Assembly: GCA_041402005.1 (NCBI GenBank)
Contig: JAWKTB010000003.1
Location: forward strand, 411,589-475,588
DNA: 64,000 bases
Direction of reading: 5' to 3'
From: JAJRXR01 sp041402005
GTDB lineage: Bacteria > Planctomycetota > Phycisphaerae > Phycisphaerales > UBA1924
Shown here: positions 17,648-25,569 of the stretch, piece after piece
Position numbering within the stretch: position 1 is the first letter of the stretch
Layout of the letters: every line of letters starts with the position of its first letter
Made by a program: the position numbers and the translations under genes
Notes under the pieces: generated by a model
The model's database searches: none
Seen by the model: only the letters and a program-made list of their open reading frames with translations
Told to the model about the DNA's origin: nothing

Positions 17648-18535
17648 TCAGTCGGGGTCGGCGGCGGGCCAGAGGGCTTGGTCGAGCTTGGCGTGGGACC
17701 AGGCGTTGGTCAGGCGTCGGAGTTCGGCGAGGAAGCCGAGGGCGGCCAGTCGCGAGGCGGCGAGGGTCGCGGTCACGCTCGAGTCGGTGGCGGCAAGGTC
17801 GGTGAGCTCGATGCCGGTGCGCTCGGCGATGGCGCGGGCGGTCGCGAGGACGGTCTCCTTCGTGCGCGCGTCGGCGAGGGGGCGCGCGTCGCGGGCGCGC
17901 AGGGTGACGGTCGTGGTCGGGCCCTTGGGTTTGTTGGCGGCGATGATTCGTCTGGCGGCGGAAGCGAGGTCGGGGAACTCGGCGTCTGGCCCGACCATGA
18001 GACACCGGTCGGGCGGTATCCCGGCGGCGACGGCGGCGTCAAGGTCGCGGCGCTTGTCGCCGACCGCCCATGAGCGCGCCGGGTCGAGCGCCAGCTCGGC
18101 GCAGGCGGACTCGATCATGCCCGGGTTGGGCTTGCGCCACCGGCTCTCTTCGTTGAATGGCGGGACGACGCCCCGGGGATGATGAGGGGCGGCGTAGAAG
18201 GCGTCGATGAGCGTGGGGCGGAGCGCGGGGGGGATGCTCGTGTCGATCGGGGCGTCGTCTGGAGTGAGCAGCTCGCGCAGGCGGTCGTTGCAGGCGTCGA
18301 CGTCGGCGAGCGAACCGCCTCCACGCGCGACGCCGCCCTGGTTGGTGACGACGACGAGGGCGTAACCGGCGCGTTTGAGCGCGCGGCAGGCGTCGTGGGC
18401 GCCGGGGATCAGCGCCACGAACGCGGGGTCGAGGAGGTCGCCGGGCGTTCTGTGTCCCCAGGCGGCGTCGGGGAGATCGGCGTTCCGGTTGAGCGTGTCG
18501 TCGCGGTCGAGGAAGACGGCGGGGCGGGTTCGCAC
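17648..18535 (-). CDS. GmhB-like HAD phosphatase with C-terminal extension
   Basis: 295 residues from GTG 18535; a TACCCT box lies 6 nt upstream of it. HAD motif I is FLDRDDTLN (Asp10, Asp12), followed by GAHDACRALKRAGYALVVVTNQGGVARG (motif II with Thr/Asn) and the distal K-P-x-P and GDKRRDLDAAVAAG motif IV, as in D-glycero-D-manno-heptose 1,7-bisphosphate phosphatase. GmhB is normally about 190 residues; here about 100 extra residues follow (from AARRIIAANKPKGPTTTV), resembling no domain I can name. An alternative activity on another histidinol-type phosphate is possible. Confidence 0.85.
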   Translation of the reverse strand: MRTRPAVFLDRDDTLNRNADLPDAAWGHRTPGDLLDPAFVALIPGAHDACRALKRAGYALVVVTNQGGVARGGGSLADVDACNDRLRELLTPDDAPIDTSIPPALRPTLIDAFYAAPHHPRGVVPPFNEESRWRKPNPGMIESACAELALDPARSWAVGDKRRDLDAAVAAGIPPDRCLMVGPDAEFPDLASAARRIIAANKPKGPTTTVTLRARDARPLADARTKETVLATARAIAERTGIELTDLAATDSSVTATLAASRLAALGFLAELRRLTNAWSHAKLDQALWPAADPD

Positions 18536-18541
18536 GATGCA

Positions 18542-18547
18542 AGGGTA
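18542..18547 (-). promoter_or_regulatory. leaderless-type -10 box (TACCCT) for the GmhB-like gene
   Basis: TACCCT on the minus strand, 6 nt before the GTG at 18535; no ribosome-binding site intervenes. Similar boxes precede the starts at 17485 (17495-17500), 28205 (28215-28220) and 51497 (51507-51512), each 9 nt away. Confidence 0.5.
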
Positions 18548-18627
18548 TGGGCGGAAGATGAATCCTGTTTCACGGGCGAACCCGCGGGCGGATGTGAAGC
18601 TAGAGAATGGTTTGCGGAGGCCCAGAG

Positions 18628-19029
18628 ATGCGCGAAAAACCGCTCGGGCGTGCGGGGGAGGGGGGCCCCAGGGTGCTGATCGTGGACGAGAACACGTGCC
18701 CGGCGGACGACGTGGCGGAGGCGTCACGCGAGGCCGGGGCGCGGTGCGTGCGGATGCGCGGGAGCGGGGGCCTTCGCCTCGGGTTCGGTGGGGAGCTGGC
18801 GGAGGTGGCGGTGTGCGCGTGGCTTGGTGGTGAGGAGCGGCCCTGGCGCGCGGTGGACGAGGTGCGGGCCTCGGGGTTCCGTGGGGCGGTGGTGACGGTG
18901 CTCGACCGGGACCGGGCGGAGGAAGCGACGTGCGCGCGGGCGCACGGCGTCGATGACGTCATGGTGCGCCCGGTGCATGTCGGCGACATGCGCTCGATGC
19001 TGTCGAGGTGGGCCCACTCGGGGCTGTGA
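18628..19029 (+). CDS. pseudo-receiver domain protein
   Basis: 133 residues from ATG 18628, preceded by GGAGG. The CheY-like fold is visible: PRVLIVDENT (strand 1 with acidic pair replaced by DE-N), alternating strands and helices, and DVMVRPVHVGDM near the end where the receiver's conserved Lys is Arg. The phospho-acceptor Asp at the end of strand 3 is missing (VAVCAWLGG). It is therefore probably not phosphorylated. It converges on the PAS-LuxR gene with one base between stops, so it may not be its cognate partner. Confidence 0.65.
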   Translation: MREKPLGRAGEGGPRVLIVDENTCPADDVAEASREAGARCVRMRGSGGLRLGFGGELAEVAVCAWLGGEERPWRAVDEVRASGFRGAVVTVLDRDRAEEATCARAHGVDDVMVRPVHVGDMRSMLSRWAHSGL

Positions 19030-19030
19030 G

Positions 19031-19756
19031 TCAGTTGGTGGCGGTGGCCTCACGCCGGGCGCTGCGGGCCTGGCGGGCGACGCGTCGGACCTCGTCGGCG
19101 TCGATGCGGGTGAGGCCGGCGTCGATGGCGAGGCGGGCGAGCTCGGTGCGCGTGAGCGGGCCGAGCTTGGCGCGGATGGAGAGCAGGTGCCCGTCGATGG
19201 TCTTGATGGAGCGCGACAGGGTCTGGGCGATCTGCGTGGTGGTGAGGCCGAGGGCGATGAGGCGGATGACCTCGAGCTCACGGGCGGTGAGGTCGGCGAG
19301 GGCGCCGAGGTCGTCGTGGGCGGCGCGCCGGATGGGTCGGTGATCGCGCGGGGCGTCGAGGGGCGGGGCGTCGACGGGGCAGGCCATCATGACGCAGCGC
19401 TTGTCCTCGAAGCGGACGGGGCGGAAGGAGATGCGTCGCCAGGAGCCGGCGATCATGCCGACCAGATCGACGGGGGCGGAGGTGGAGCAGGCCTCGTTGG
19501 CGACGTCGGCCATCTCGGAGGCGAGGCGCGAGGGGCAGAGGTCGGTAAGGGGCCGGTGGGAGAGCTCGTCCTCGCGGGCGAGCAGGTCGGCGGCGCTGGC
19601 GTTGGCGTGACGGATGGTGATGGCGGAGTCGAGGATGATGACGGCGACGCCGGCGTCGTCGGCGATGGCGGCGGCGATGCCGGTGGGGTCGTAGGACTCG
19701 ATGGCGGAGGCGTTGTCGTGCTGAGGGGCACTGGGTACCGAGCGAGATTCACGCAT
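19031..19756 (-). CDS. PAS-domain LuxR-type transcriptional regulator
   Basis: 241 residues from ATG 19756 with GGAGG 4-8 nt upstream. Residues about 20-125 form a PAS-like domain (AIADDAGVAVIILDSAITIRHANASAADLLA). Residues 160-225 are a LuxR/NarL helix-turn-helix with LTARELEVIRLIALGLTTTQIAQTL..SIKTIDGHLLSIRAKLG. There is no receiver domain, so control is through ligand or redox sensing by PAS. A TACAAT box lies at 19794-19799 on the minus strand. Confidence 0.9.
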   Translation of the reverse strand: MRESRSVPSAPQHDNASAIESYDPTGIAAAIADDAGVAVIILDSAITIRHANASAADLLAREDELSHRPLTDLCPSRLASEMADVANEACSTSAPVDLVGMIAGSWRRISFRPVRFEDKRCVMMACPVDAPPLDAPRDHRPIRRAAHDDLGALADLTARELEVIRLIALGLTTTQIAQTLSRSIKTIDGHLLSIRAKLGPLTRTELARLAIDAGLTRIDADEVRRVARQARSARREATATN

Positions 19757-19893
19757 CCGACGCCTCCAGGGGGGCTTGGGGAGACAGCCGGGCATTGTAT
19801 GGGGGGACTTCTAGAAATCGAAGGTCGCGCTTGATCGAAACGATGGAAGCCCCGGGTGATGGGCCCTGGGAGGCGAGTTTGGGCGTCGGGCCA

Positions 19894-20475
19894 TCAGTTT
19901 GGAGGGGTGACGCGGATGGAAACGGGCGCGGAGAGCGAGTCCCAGTCGTCGAAGTAGGCGTCGACGCTCCCTTCGAAGACGCCCTCGTGCTTGGGCTGGA
20001 GGGTGAGGGTGAAGACGAGTTGGGAGTTGGGAGCGAGGGTGGTGTTGTAGGTGTACTCGTGCCAGCCGTACTCACGCTGGGTTTCGCTGGGCTCGGGCGT
20101 GATGGAGACGACCTCGAAGTTGTCGCAGATCGCATCGTTGAGGTCGAGGGTGAAGAGCTGGTGGGAGGTGACGCCGGTGTCGGAGAGGGTGACGACGAGG
20201 TCGAATGGTTTGGCGAGCGTGGTGGAGGCGGGGTAGTCGACGGCGATGTCGGCCATGAGGGGCGTGGAGGGCATCGAGGCGAGGTCTTCGAGGGCGGAGA
20301 GGGTGCGGTTGGTCTTGGCGCCGAGGAAGCCGACGAAGAGTCCGGAGAGGCAGCCGAGGGCGAAGAGGAGCGAGCCGACGAGCATGCCGGGGATGAGTAG
20401 GGAGGGCGAGCGCTGGCGGTGATCGTGGGAGAGGTGAGCAGGCCAGTTCGGGGTTGTGGGGGGCGTGTGTGACAT
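19894..20475 (-). CDS. single-span exported protein
   Basis: 193 residues from ATG 20475 (a GTG 3 nt upstream is possible). One membrane segment at about 28-50 (IPGMLVGSLLFALGCLSGLFVGFLGA) is followed by an extracytoplasmic beta-rich domain beginning at STPLMADIAVDYP. The pattern (LDLNDAICDNFEVVSITPEPSE) resembles an immunoglobulin-like fold, not assigned to a family. Next upstream on the same strand is the aldolase gene, 30 bp away, so they may be co-transcribed. Confidence 0.7.
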   Translation of the reverse strand: MSHTPPTTPNWPAHLSHDHRQRSPSLLIPGMLVGSLLFALGCLSGLFVGFLGAKTNRTLSALEDLASMPSTPLMADIAVDYPASTTLAKPFDLVVTLSDTGVTSHQLFTLDLNDAICDNFEVVSITPEPSETQREYGWHEYTYNTTLAPNSQLVFTLTLQPKHEGVFEGSVDAYFDDWDSLSAPVSIRVTPPN

Positions 20476-20505
20476 CACGTCGGGGCGGGGACGCGGGGGT
20501 GTGGC

Positions 20506-21606
20506 TTACGCAATGGTGATCGAGTCGTCGAGGTAGACATCCTGGATGGCGTGGAGGAGGGCGGCGCCCTCCTTCATGGGGCGTTGGAAGGCCTTGCGCC
20601 CGGAGATGAGGCCCATGCCGCCGGCGCGTTTGTTGATGACGGCGGTCTTGACGGCGTCGGCCAGGTCGGAGGCGCCTTTGCTCTCCCCGCCCGAGTTGAT
20701 CAGGGGGGCGCGCCCCATGAACTGGTTGATGATCTGGTAGCGGCACAGGTCGATGGGGTGCCCGCCCTTGCCGGTTTCGTCGGAGCCGGCGAGGTCGGTG
20801 TAGATCTTGGTGTTGAACTTGCCGTAGGAGGAGTCGCCCGTGTTGAGGGCCTTGTAGCCGCCGTTGTTGGTGGGGAGTTTCTGCTTGATGATGTCGGCCT
20901 GGATGGTGACGCCGAGGTGGTTGGCCTGGCCGGTAAGGTCGGCGGAGCTGTGGTAGTCGACGCCGCCCACCTTGAAATGCGGGTTGCGGAGGTAGCACCA
21001 GAGGACGGTGACGAGGCCCAGCTCGTGGGCGTGGTGGAACATCTCGGAGACGTACTGGATCTGGTCCGTGGACTCTTCAGAGCCGAAGTAGATTGTCGCG
21101 CCGACGGCGATGGCGCCCATCTCGTAGCACTGGGTGATGTTGCCGAAGGGGATCTGGTTGAACTGGTTTGGGTAGGTGAGCAGTTCGTTGTGGTTGAACT
21201 TGACGAGGAAGGGGATCTTGTGGGCGTACTTGCGTGCGACGGCGCCGAGGACGCCGAAGGTCGAAGCGACGGCATTGCACCCGCCCTCGATGGCGAGCTT
21301 GACGATGTTCTCGGGGTCGAAGTAGGCGGGGTTGGGGGCGAAGGAGGCGCCGGCGGCGTGCTCGATGCCCTGGTCGACGGGGAGGATGGAGACGAAGCCG
21401 GTGCCGGCGAGGCGCCCGGTGTTGAGGATCGTCTGGAAGTTGCGCAGGACGATGGGGTTTCGGTCCGTGTCCATGAGGACGCGGTCGACGAAGTCGGGGC
21501 CCGGCAGGTGCAGGGCGGACTTGGAGACGGTCTTGGACTCGTGCTTGAGGAGGTTGTCGGCGTCTGAGCCGAGGACCTCGCGGACGTTGATCGTGGTCGA
21601 CACCAT
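20506..21606 (-). CDS. fbaB: class I fructose-bisphosphate aldolase (FbaB/DhnA family)
   Basis: 366 residues, typical for the archaeal-type class I aldolase family. Conserved segments include ILPVDQGIEHAAGASFAPNP, LVKFNHNELLTYPNQ, and the distal INSGGESKGASDLADAVKTAVINKRAGGMGLISGRKAFQRPMKEG. Expected to cleave fructose 1,6-bisphosphate to dihydroxyacetone phosphate and glyceraldehyde 3-phosphate through a Schiff-base lysine. GGAGGG precedes the ATG at 21606. Together with the PPi-dependent phosphofructokinase at 42509 it covers two central glycolytic steps in this window. Confidence 0.93.
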   Translation of the reverse strand: MVSTTINVREVLGSDADNLLKHESKTVSKSALHLPGPDFVDRVLMDTDRNPIVLRNFQTILNTGRLAGTGFVSILPVDQGIEHAAGASFAPNPAYFDPENIVKLAIEGGCNAVASTFGVLGAVARKYAHKIPFLVKFNHNELLTYPNQFNQIPFGNITQCYEMGAIAVGATIYFGSEESTDQIQYVSEMFHHAHELGLVTVLWCYLRNPHFKVGGVDYHSSADLTGQANHLGVTIQADIIKQKLPTNNGGYKALNTGDSSYGKFNTKIYTDLAGSDETGKGGHPIDLCRYQIINQFMGRAPLINSGGESKGASDLADAVKTAVINKRAGGMGLISGRKAFQRPMKEGAALLHAIQDVYLDDSITIA

Positions 21607-21628
21607 GGCGCCCTCCGTGTGGGAGGGG

Positions 21629-21634
21629 AGTATA
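21629..21634 (-). promoter_or_regulatory. -10 box (TATACT) for the aldolase gene
   Basis: TATACT on the minus strand, 22 nt before the start, leaving room for the GGAGGG ribosome-binding site. No clear -35 element. Confidence 0.5.
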
Positions 21635-21679
21635 GGTGTTCGGCGTCGATGACCCGGGCGGGTTCGAACGGTGTGCCGA

Positions 21680-22006
21680 TCAGTCGTTGTGGGCGCGGAT
21701 CGCCCGGACGAGCTTGGCCTTGGTCATGGACGACCGCCCCTTGATCTTCAGCTCGGCGGCACGGTTGCGCAGCTCCTCGACGCTCCGGTCCTCGAGCGGG
21801 ACGTTCGGGTTCCCGGTCTGGCGGGAGGTCTTGGACTTGGCGCGTCCCTCGTCGCGGCGGTAATCGTTCACGGTCCGGGCGGCGATCTCGGCGGCGTCGC
21901 CCTCGGAGCGACCCCGGTCGCGGTAGGTCTTCTTCACGTGCTCGTACATCCGCTTGTCCTTGTCGGACCAGGCGGCGGGGAGGCGGTTCGTGCGGGAGCC
22001 GGGCAT
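21680..22006 (-). CDS. small basic protein with Rho N-terminal/SAP-like domain
   Basis: 108 residues from ATG 22006, with AGGAGG just upstream. Residues 10-50 (PAAWSDKDKRMYEHVKKTYRDRGRSEGDAAEIAARTVNDYRR) match the widely distributed ChaB-like/plasmid-stabilisation family, and residues 70-108 (RSVEELRNRAAELKIKGRSSMTKAKLVRAIR) are a Rho N-terminal/SAP-like nucleic-acid-binding segment. Function probably nucleic-acid binding or stress related. The long 473-residue reading in the same frame is rejected because only this segment is protein-like. Confidence 0.8.
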   Translation of the reverse strand: MPGSRTNRLPAAWSDKDKRMYEHVKKTYRDRGRSEGDAAEIAARTVNDYRRDEGRAKSKTSRQTGNPNVPLEDRSVEELRNRAAELKIKGRSSMTKAKLVRAIRAHND

Positions 22007-22165
22007 GGGGCCTCCTGTTCTCCCCCCGGGGGTCGTCTTCAGGTGATTCTGGAGGGGGGTGACGTCTTTGGCAAATGGATGTAACGCCGAGCGGGCGTAT
22101 TCGTACAAGATGAGCGGAAACTCACGACGCGAGCGCCCACGAAGCGGTCGCGGGAGGAAAACAGG

Positions 22166-23143
22166 ATGCGAACCGGTGCGATGGTGACGTTGATGGCGGT
22201 GGGGTGCGGGGTGGCGCTGGCGGGGCCGGCGCGATTCGATCATGTGGACGGCGGGGCGCAGTGGGTGCTGCACATCGATCTCGAGCAGGCGAGCCACGCC
22301 GAGCTCGGGCAGTGGTTCCTGCATCACATCGACGAGCAGATCGCCGAGGACGAGATTGCTTCGTCGCTGCGGGGTGACCTGCGCTGGGGGCAGGACGTGC
22401 ATGGTGTGACGCTGTACGGCTGGGAGGACGAGGGGGAAGACGACGAGTCGATCGTCGCGGTGGTGTATGGGTCGGCGTCGCTCGACAAGCTGGAGGAGCG
22501 GCTGTGGCACGGGCACGCGTTCCTGCACGGCGACGACGAGCCGATCAAGGCCGGCGGGCACAAGGTGATGGTGCTGGGGGAGGATGACGATCAGGTGAAC
22601 GTGATCGCGATGCGCGCTGGGAACGAGCGTGTGTTCCTCGCGTCGCCCAAGCTGGAGTGGCTCAAGCGGGCGGCGAAGGTGATGGACGGGGACCGGGACG
22701 CGCTGGGGGGTGGGGCGCCGATCCTGGAGCTGTCGTCGCCGCCCGAGGGGGCGATGGCGGTGGTGGTCGCGACGGACCTGAGCCGTCTGTCCGGGTTCAA
22801 GCCGGCCAGCGAGATCGCGCGTCAGGCGGACGCGGTGTTCGGCTCGCTGTCGGAGCGTGACGGGAAGGCGCACGTGTCGGTCGCGGTGAGTGCCGAGACT
22901 GAGGAGGACGCCTCGTCGATCGCGGACGTGGTCCGGGGGCTGGTGGCGCTGGGGCGTCTGATCGCGTCGGACCAGCCGGACGTGCAGCCGCTGGTCGAGA
23001 TGACGAGGGGGCTGAAGTTCTCGGCGGAGGGGCGGATGGTGCGGGGCTCGCTCTCGGTGGACGCGGGGAAGGTCCGCGAGTTCCTCGAGGAGCACGAGCA
23101 CGACCGGGACGACGATGATCAGGGGGACGATGACGACGACTGA
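22166..23143 (+). CDS. exported protein of unknown function with acidic tail
   Basis: 325 residues from ATG 22166 with GGAGGAAAA upstream. Signal peptide 1-20 (TLMAVGCGVALAGPA). The mature part is acidic and globular with mixed helices and strands (LDLEQASHAELGQWFLHHIDEQIAEDE; LSRLSGFKPASEIARQADAVFGSLSERDGKAHVSV) and ends in a run of Asp residues. It overlaps the sigma factor start by 14 bp, so all three genes 22166-24222 are co-translated. It may be a stress sensor or regulated product of that sigma factor. Confidence 0.75.
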   Translation: MRTGAMVTLMAVGCGVALAGPARFDHVDGGAQWVLHIDLEQASHAELGQWFLHHIDEQIAEDEIASSLRGDLRWGQDVHGVTLYGWEDEGEDDESIVAVVYGSASLDKLEERLWHGHAFLHGDDEPIKAGGHKVMVLGEDDDQVNVIAMRAGNERVFLASPKLEWLKRAAKVMDGDRDALGGGAPILELSSPPEGAMAVVVATDLSRLSGFKPASEIARQADAVFGSLSERDGKAHVSVAVSAETEEDASSIADVVRGLVALGRLIASDQPDVQPLVEMTRGLKFSAEGRMVRGSLSVDAGKVREFLEEHEHDRDDDDQGDDDDD

Positions 23144-23789
23144 TCGCCAGGTCGGTGAGATCGGGGCGGGCGACGCGAGCGACGAGACGCTCGCGTCGCG
23201 CGCGCGCGCCGGCGACCGGGGCGCCTTCGGCGTTCTGGTGGAGCGCTATGGCGGGCGGGTGAGGCGGTACGCGCTGGCGCGCCTGCGCGACGGGCACGAC
23301 GCCGACGAGGTTGCTCAGGAGACGCTGCTGCGGGCTTGGCGTTCGATCCTCACGTATCGGGAGGGAGAGGCGTTCGGGGCGTGGGTGATGGCGATCGCGA
23401 GGCGTGAGATCGTCAACGTGATCCGGCGGCGGAAGAAGTCGGCGCGGGACCGGGACCCGGCGGAACGGCTGCATGGGCGCGGCGGGGACGACGAGACGAG
23501 CGATGACCAGGTCGCGCCCGGGACGATCTGGGAGACGGCGCGCGAGGCGCTGGGTGACGACGCGTTCGAGGCGGTGTGGCTCCGGTACGTGGAGGACATG
23601 GAGCCGGGGCAGATCGCGAGGGTGCTCGGGCGGAGTCGAGTCGGCGTGCGCGTGCTGCTTCACCGGGCGAGACGGACGCTCCAGGCGCGCCTGGAGGGTC
23701 ACGAGACAGCGTTTCAAGAGGAAGAACCCGAACTGAACGGGCAAGAGATCCGCGTGGCGGCGCGGGAGGTGATCTGTGAGCGGGCATGA
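23130..23789 (+). CDS. ECF-family RNA polymerase sigma factor
   Basis: 219 residues from ATG 23130, chosen over ATG 23115 because AGGGGG lies 8 nt upstream. Region 2 is seen in FGVLVERYGGRVRRYALARLRDGHDADEVAQETLLRAW; region 4 in DDAFEAVWLRYVEDMEPGQIARVLGRSRVGVRVLLHRARRTL. The linker carries an Arg-rich stretch. Overlaps the upstream exported-protein gene and the following anti-sigma gene by 14 bp each. Expected to direct transcription in response to release by the anti-sigma factor at 23776. Confidence 0.93.
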   Translation: MTTTDRQVGEIGAGDASDETLASRARAGDRGAFGVLVERYGGRVRRYALARLRDGHDADEVAQETLLRAWRSILTYREGEAFGAWVMAIARREIVNVIRRRKKSARDRDPAERLHGRGGDDETSDDQVAPGTIWETAREALGDDAFEAVWLRYVEDMEPGQIARVLGRSRVGVRVLLHRARRTLQARLEGHETAFQEEEPELNGQEIRVAAREVICERA

Positions 23790-24222
23790 CGGACGAGAGA
23801 GCGGGTTGGAGCGGCGGCTGCGCGCCGAGGCGCCTCGGGCGGGTGGACTCGATGGGCGCGCGCTGGCGAGCGTGATGGAGGAGGTCGGGACGAGCGAGCC
23901 GGGGGGTGAGCACGTGCGTCCGAGGGGGTGGTCGGTCGAGATCGGCGCGGTTGTCGTGATCCTTGGCGTCGGGTTGGGCGGTCTGCTGATTCTGGCGAGT
24001 GCCGAGGGAGACATGGGAGGAAGCACAGCGGCTGTTCCTCCGGCGGCGAGGATCGGTGAGCTGTCGTTCGGGGACCTGGCGCCCCCCGCGGCGCCCGAGG
24101 GGCGGGCGCTCGTCGACGAGGGGCGTCGGGTGCTCGATGACGCGCGGAGCCTGCGCGATGCGCTGGCGACACGCCTCGCCTCGCTGGAGCGGGCGTCTGG
24201 TGGCGTGCCACGCGGGGGGTGA
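23776..24222 (+). CDS. putative anti-sigma factor (single-span)
   Basis: 148 residues from GTG 23776, with GGGAGG 5 nt upstream. Cytoplasmic N-terminus of about 50 residues (LERRLRAEAPRAGGLDGRALASVMEEV), one membrane helix at about 54-75 (IGAVVVILGVGLGGLLILA), and a C-terminal extracytoplasmic coiled segment (EGRALVDEGRRVLDDARSLRDALATRLASLE). No zinc anti-sigma HxxxCxxC motif. The assignment rests on position directly after, and overlapping, an ECF sigma gene. Confidence 0.65.
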   Translation: MSGHDGRESGLERRLRAEAPRAGGLDGRALASVMEEVGTSEPGGEHVRPRGWSVEIGAVVVILGVGLGGLLILASAEGDMGGSTAAVPPAARIGELSFGDLAPPAAPEGRALVDEGRRVLDDARSLRDALATRLASLERASGGVPRGG

Positions 24223-24277
24223 TCCACAGCGGGCTGCGTCTGCAGCGGCTTCTGTCTCCGCGAGTCCATAGACGGGC

Positions 24278-24283
24278 TACCGT
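24278..24283 (+). promoter_or_regulatory. leaderless-type -10 box (TACCGT)
   Basis: TACCGT 5 nt before the ATG at 24289; no Shine-Dalgarno sequence between them. Confidence 0.5.
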
Positions 24284-24288
24284 CGGGC

Positions 24289-25557
24289 ATGGACTCGCAT
24301 GACGTGCTGATCGTGGGGGCGGGGCCGATCGGGATCGAGCTGGCGGCGGGGCTGAGGGGGTCTGGGCTGTCGGTGCTTCAGGTCGAGGCGGGGGTGATCG
24401 GCTCGACGATGGCGTGGTGGGCGCCGGGGACGCGATTCTTCTCGAGCCCGGAGCGGATCGAGATCGCGGGCGTGCCGTTGGTGACGCCGACGCAGGACAA
24501 GGCGACACGCGAGGAGTATCTGGCGTATCTGCGTCAGGTCGTGGGCGCGCGCGGGGTCGATGTCGAGACGTACACGCGGGTCGTCGGGATCGAGCGGGAG
24601 GGGGATGGGTTCCGGGTGCGGGTGCGCCGGAGTCTGCATGGGGTTGGGGGGGCGGAGGAGTATGCGCGCGCGAGAGCGAGTGAAGGGGGAGGAGAAACAG
24701 GAGGAATCGGAGCCCCTCACCCCGGCCCTCTCCCCGGGGGGGAGAGGGAGGGGGAGCGCGAGGTGTTTGCGCGCAAGGTGGTGCTGGCGATCGGGAACAT
24801 GCACCGCCCGCGGCTCGTGCGGGCGGCGGGGGAAGATCTGGCGCACGTGAGCCATTTCCTGCAGGACCCGCACGTGTACGCGGGGCGGCGGGTGTTGATC
24901 GTGGGGGGGAAGAACTCGGCGGTGGAGGCCGCGATCCGGTTGTACCGCGTCGGCGCGCACGTGACGATGAGCTATCGGCGGGCGCGTCTGGACTCGGAGC
25001 GCGTCAAGTACTGGCTGCTGCCCGAGATCGAGTGGCTGATCCGCAAGGGGAAAATCGGGTTCCTGCACTGCACGGAGGTGATCGAGATCGGGGAGGACTC
25101 GGTCACGCTCGAGCGCGTGGGTGGTGAGCTGGACGAGGCGTGCGGGGAGCACGACCCGGCGGACGTGCACGATCGCCAGCTCGAGCGGGGCGAGGACGAC
25201 GAGGCGTGGGGGATGTCGATCGAGGGACGGGCGGTCAGGGCGCTCACGCCCGGGCAGCGGGTCGAGGTCGATGCGGATTTCGTGCTGCTCTTGACGGGGT
25301 ACGTGCAGGATCCGAGTCTCTTCGAGATGGCGGGGGTGGAGCTGGTTGGGGAGGAGCGTCGCCCGCGTCATGACCCGGAGACGATGGAGACGAACGTGCC
25401 CGGGGTGTACGTCGCGGGGACGGCGTGCGGGGGGAGTCAGCGCCGGACGCGGGTGTTCATCGAGACGAGTCACGCGCACGTGGGGCGGATCGTGCGGGCG
25501 CTGACGGGCGTGGCCGTGGAGGTGCGCGAGGCGCCGACGGGGCTGGAGGAGTCGTGA
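24289..25557 (+). CDS. YpdA-like FAD/NAD(P)-binding oxidoreductase with an in-frame repeat insertion
   Basis: 422 residues. FAD-binding GAGPIGIELAAGLR (11-24), NAD(P)-binding GGKNSAVEAAIRLYR at about 206-220, the conserved KVVLAIGNMHRPR, and a C-terminal GVYVAGTACGG (about 370-382), as in YpdA-type (bacillithiol disulfide reductase-like) and thioredoxin-reductase-like flavoproteins. There is no CxxC disulfide of a thioredoxin reductase. Residues 141-155 are encoded by a family A palindrome (GAPHPGPLPGGERE), and the flanking segment SEGGGETGGI also looks inserted. The insertion lies between a beta-strand of the FAD domain and the KVVLAIG strand, presumably in a surface loop. Substrate unknown. 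Confidence 0.85.
   Translation: MDSHDVLIVGAGPIGIELAAGLRGSGLSVLQVEAGVIGSTMAWWAPGTRFFSSPERIEIAGVPLVTPTQDKATREEYLAYLRQVVGARGVDVETYTRVVGIEREGDGFRVRVRRSLHGVGGAEEYARARASEGGGETGGIGAPHPGPLPGGEREGEREVFARKVVLAIGNMHRPRLVRAAGEDLAHVSHFLQDPHVYAGRRVLIVGGKNSAVEAAIRLYRVGAHVTMSYRRARLDSERVKYWLLPEIEWLIRKGKIGFLHCTEVIEIGEDSVTLERVGGELDEACGEHDPADVHDRQLERGEDDEAWGMSIEGRAVRALTPGQRVEVDADFVLLLTGYVQDPSLFEMAGVELVGEERRPRHDPETMETNVPGVYVAGTACGGSQRRTRVFIETSHAHVGRIVRALTGVAVEVREAPTGLEES
24709..24753 (+). repeat. family A palindrome, copy 5, inside the YpdA-like CDS
   Basis: Translated in frame as APHPGPLPGGERE. Keeps the reading frame, although it alters a conserved enzyme. Confidence 0.92.
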
Positions 25558-25569
25558 GGCGGCGCGGGG

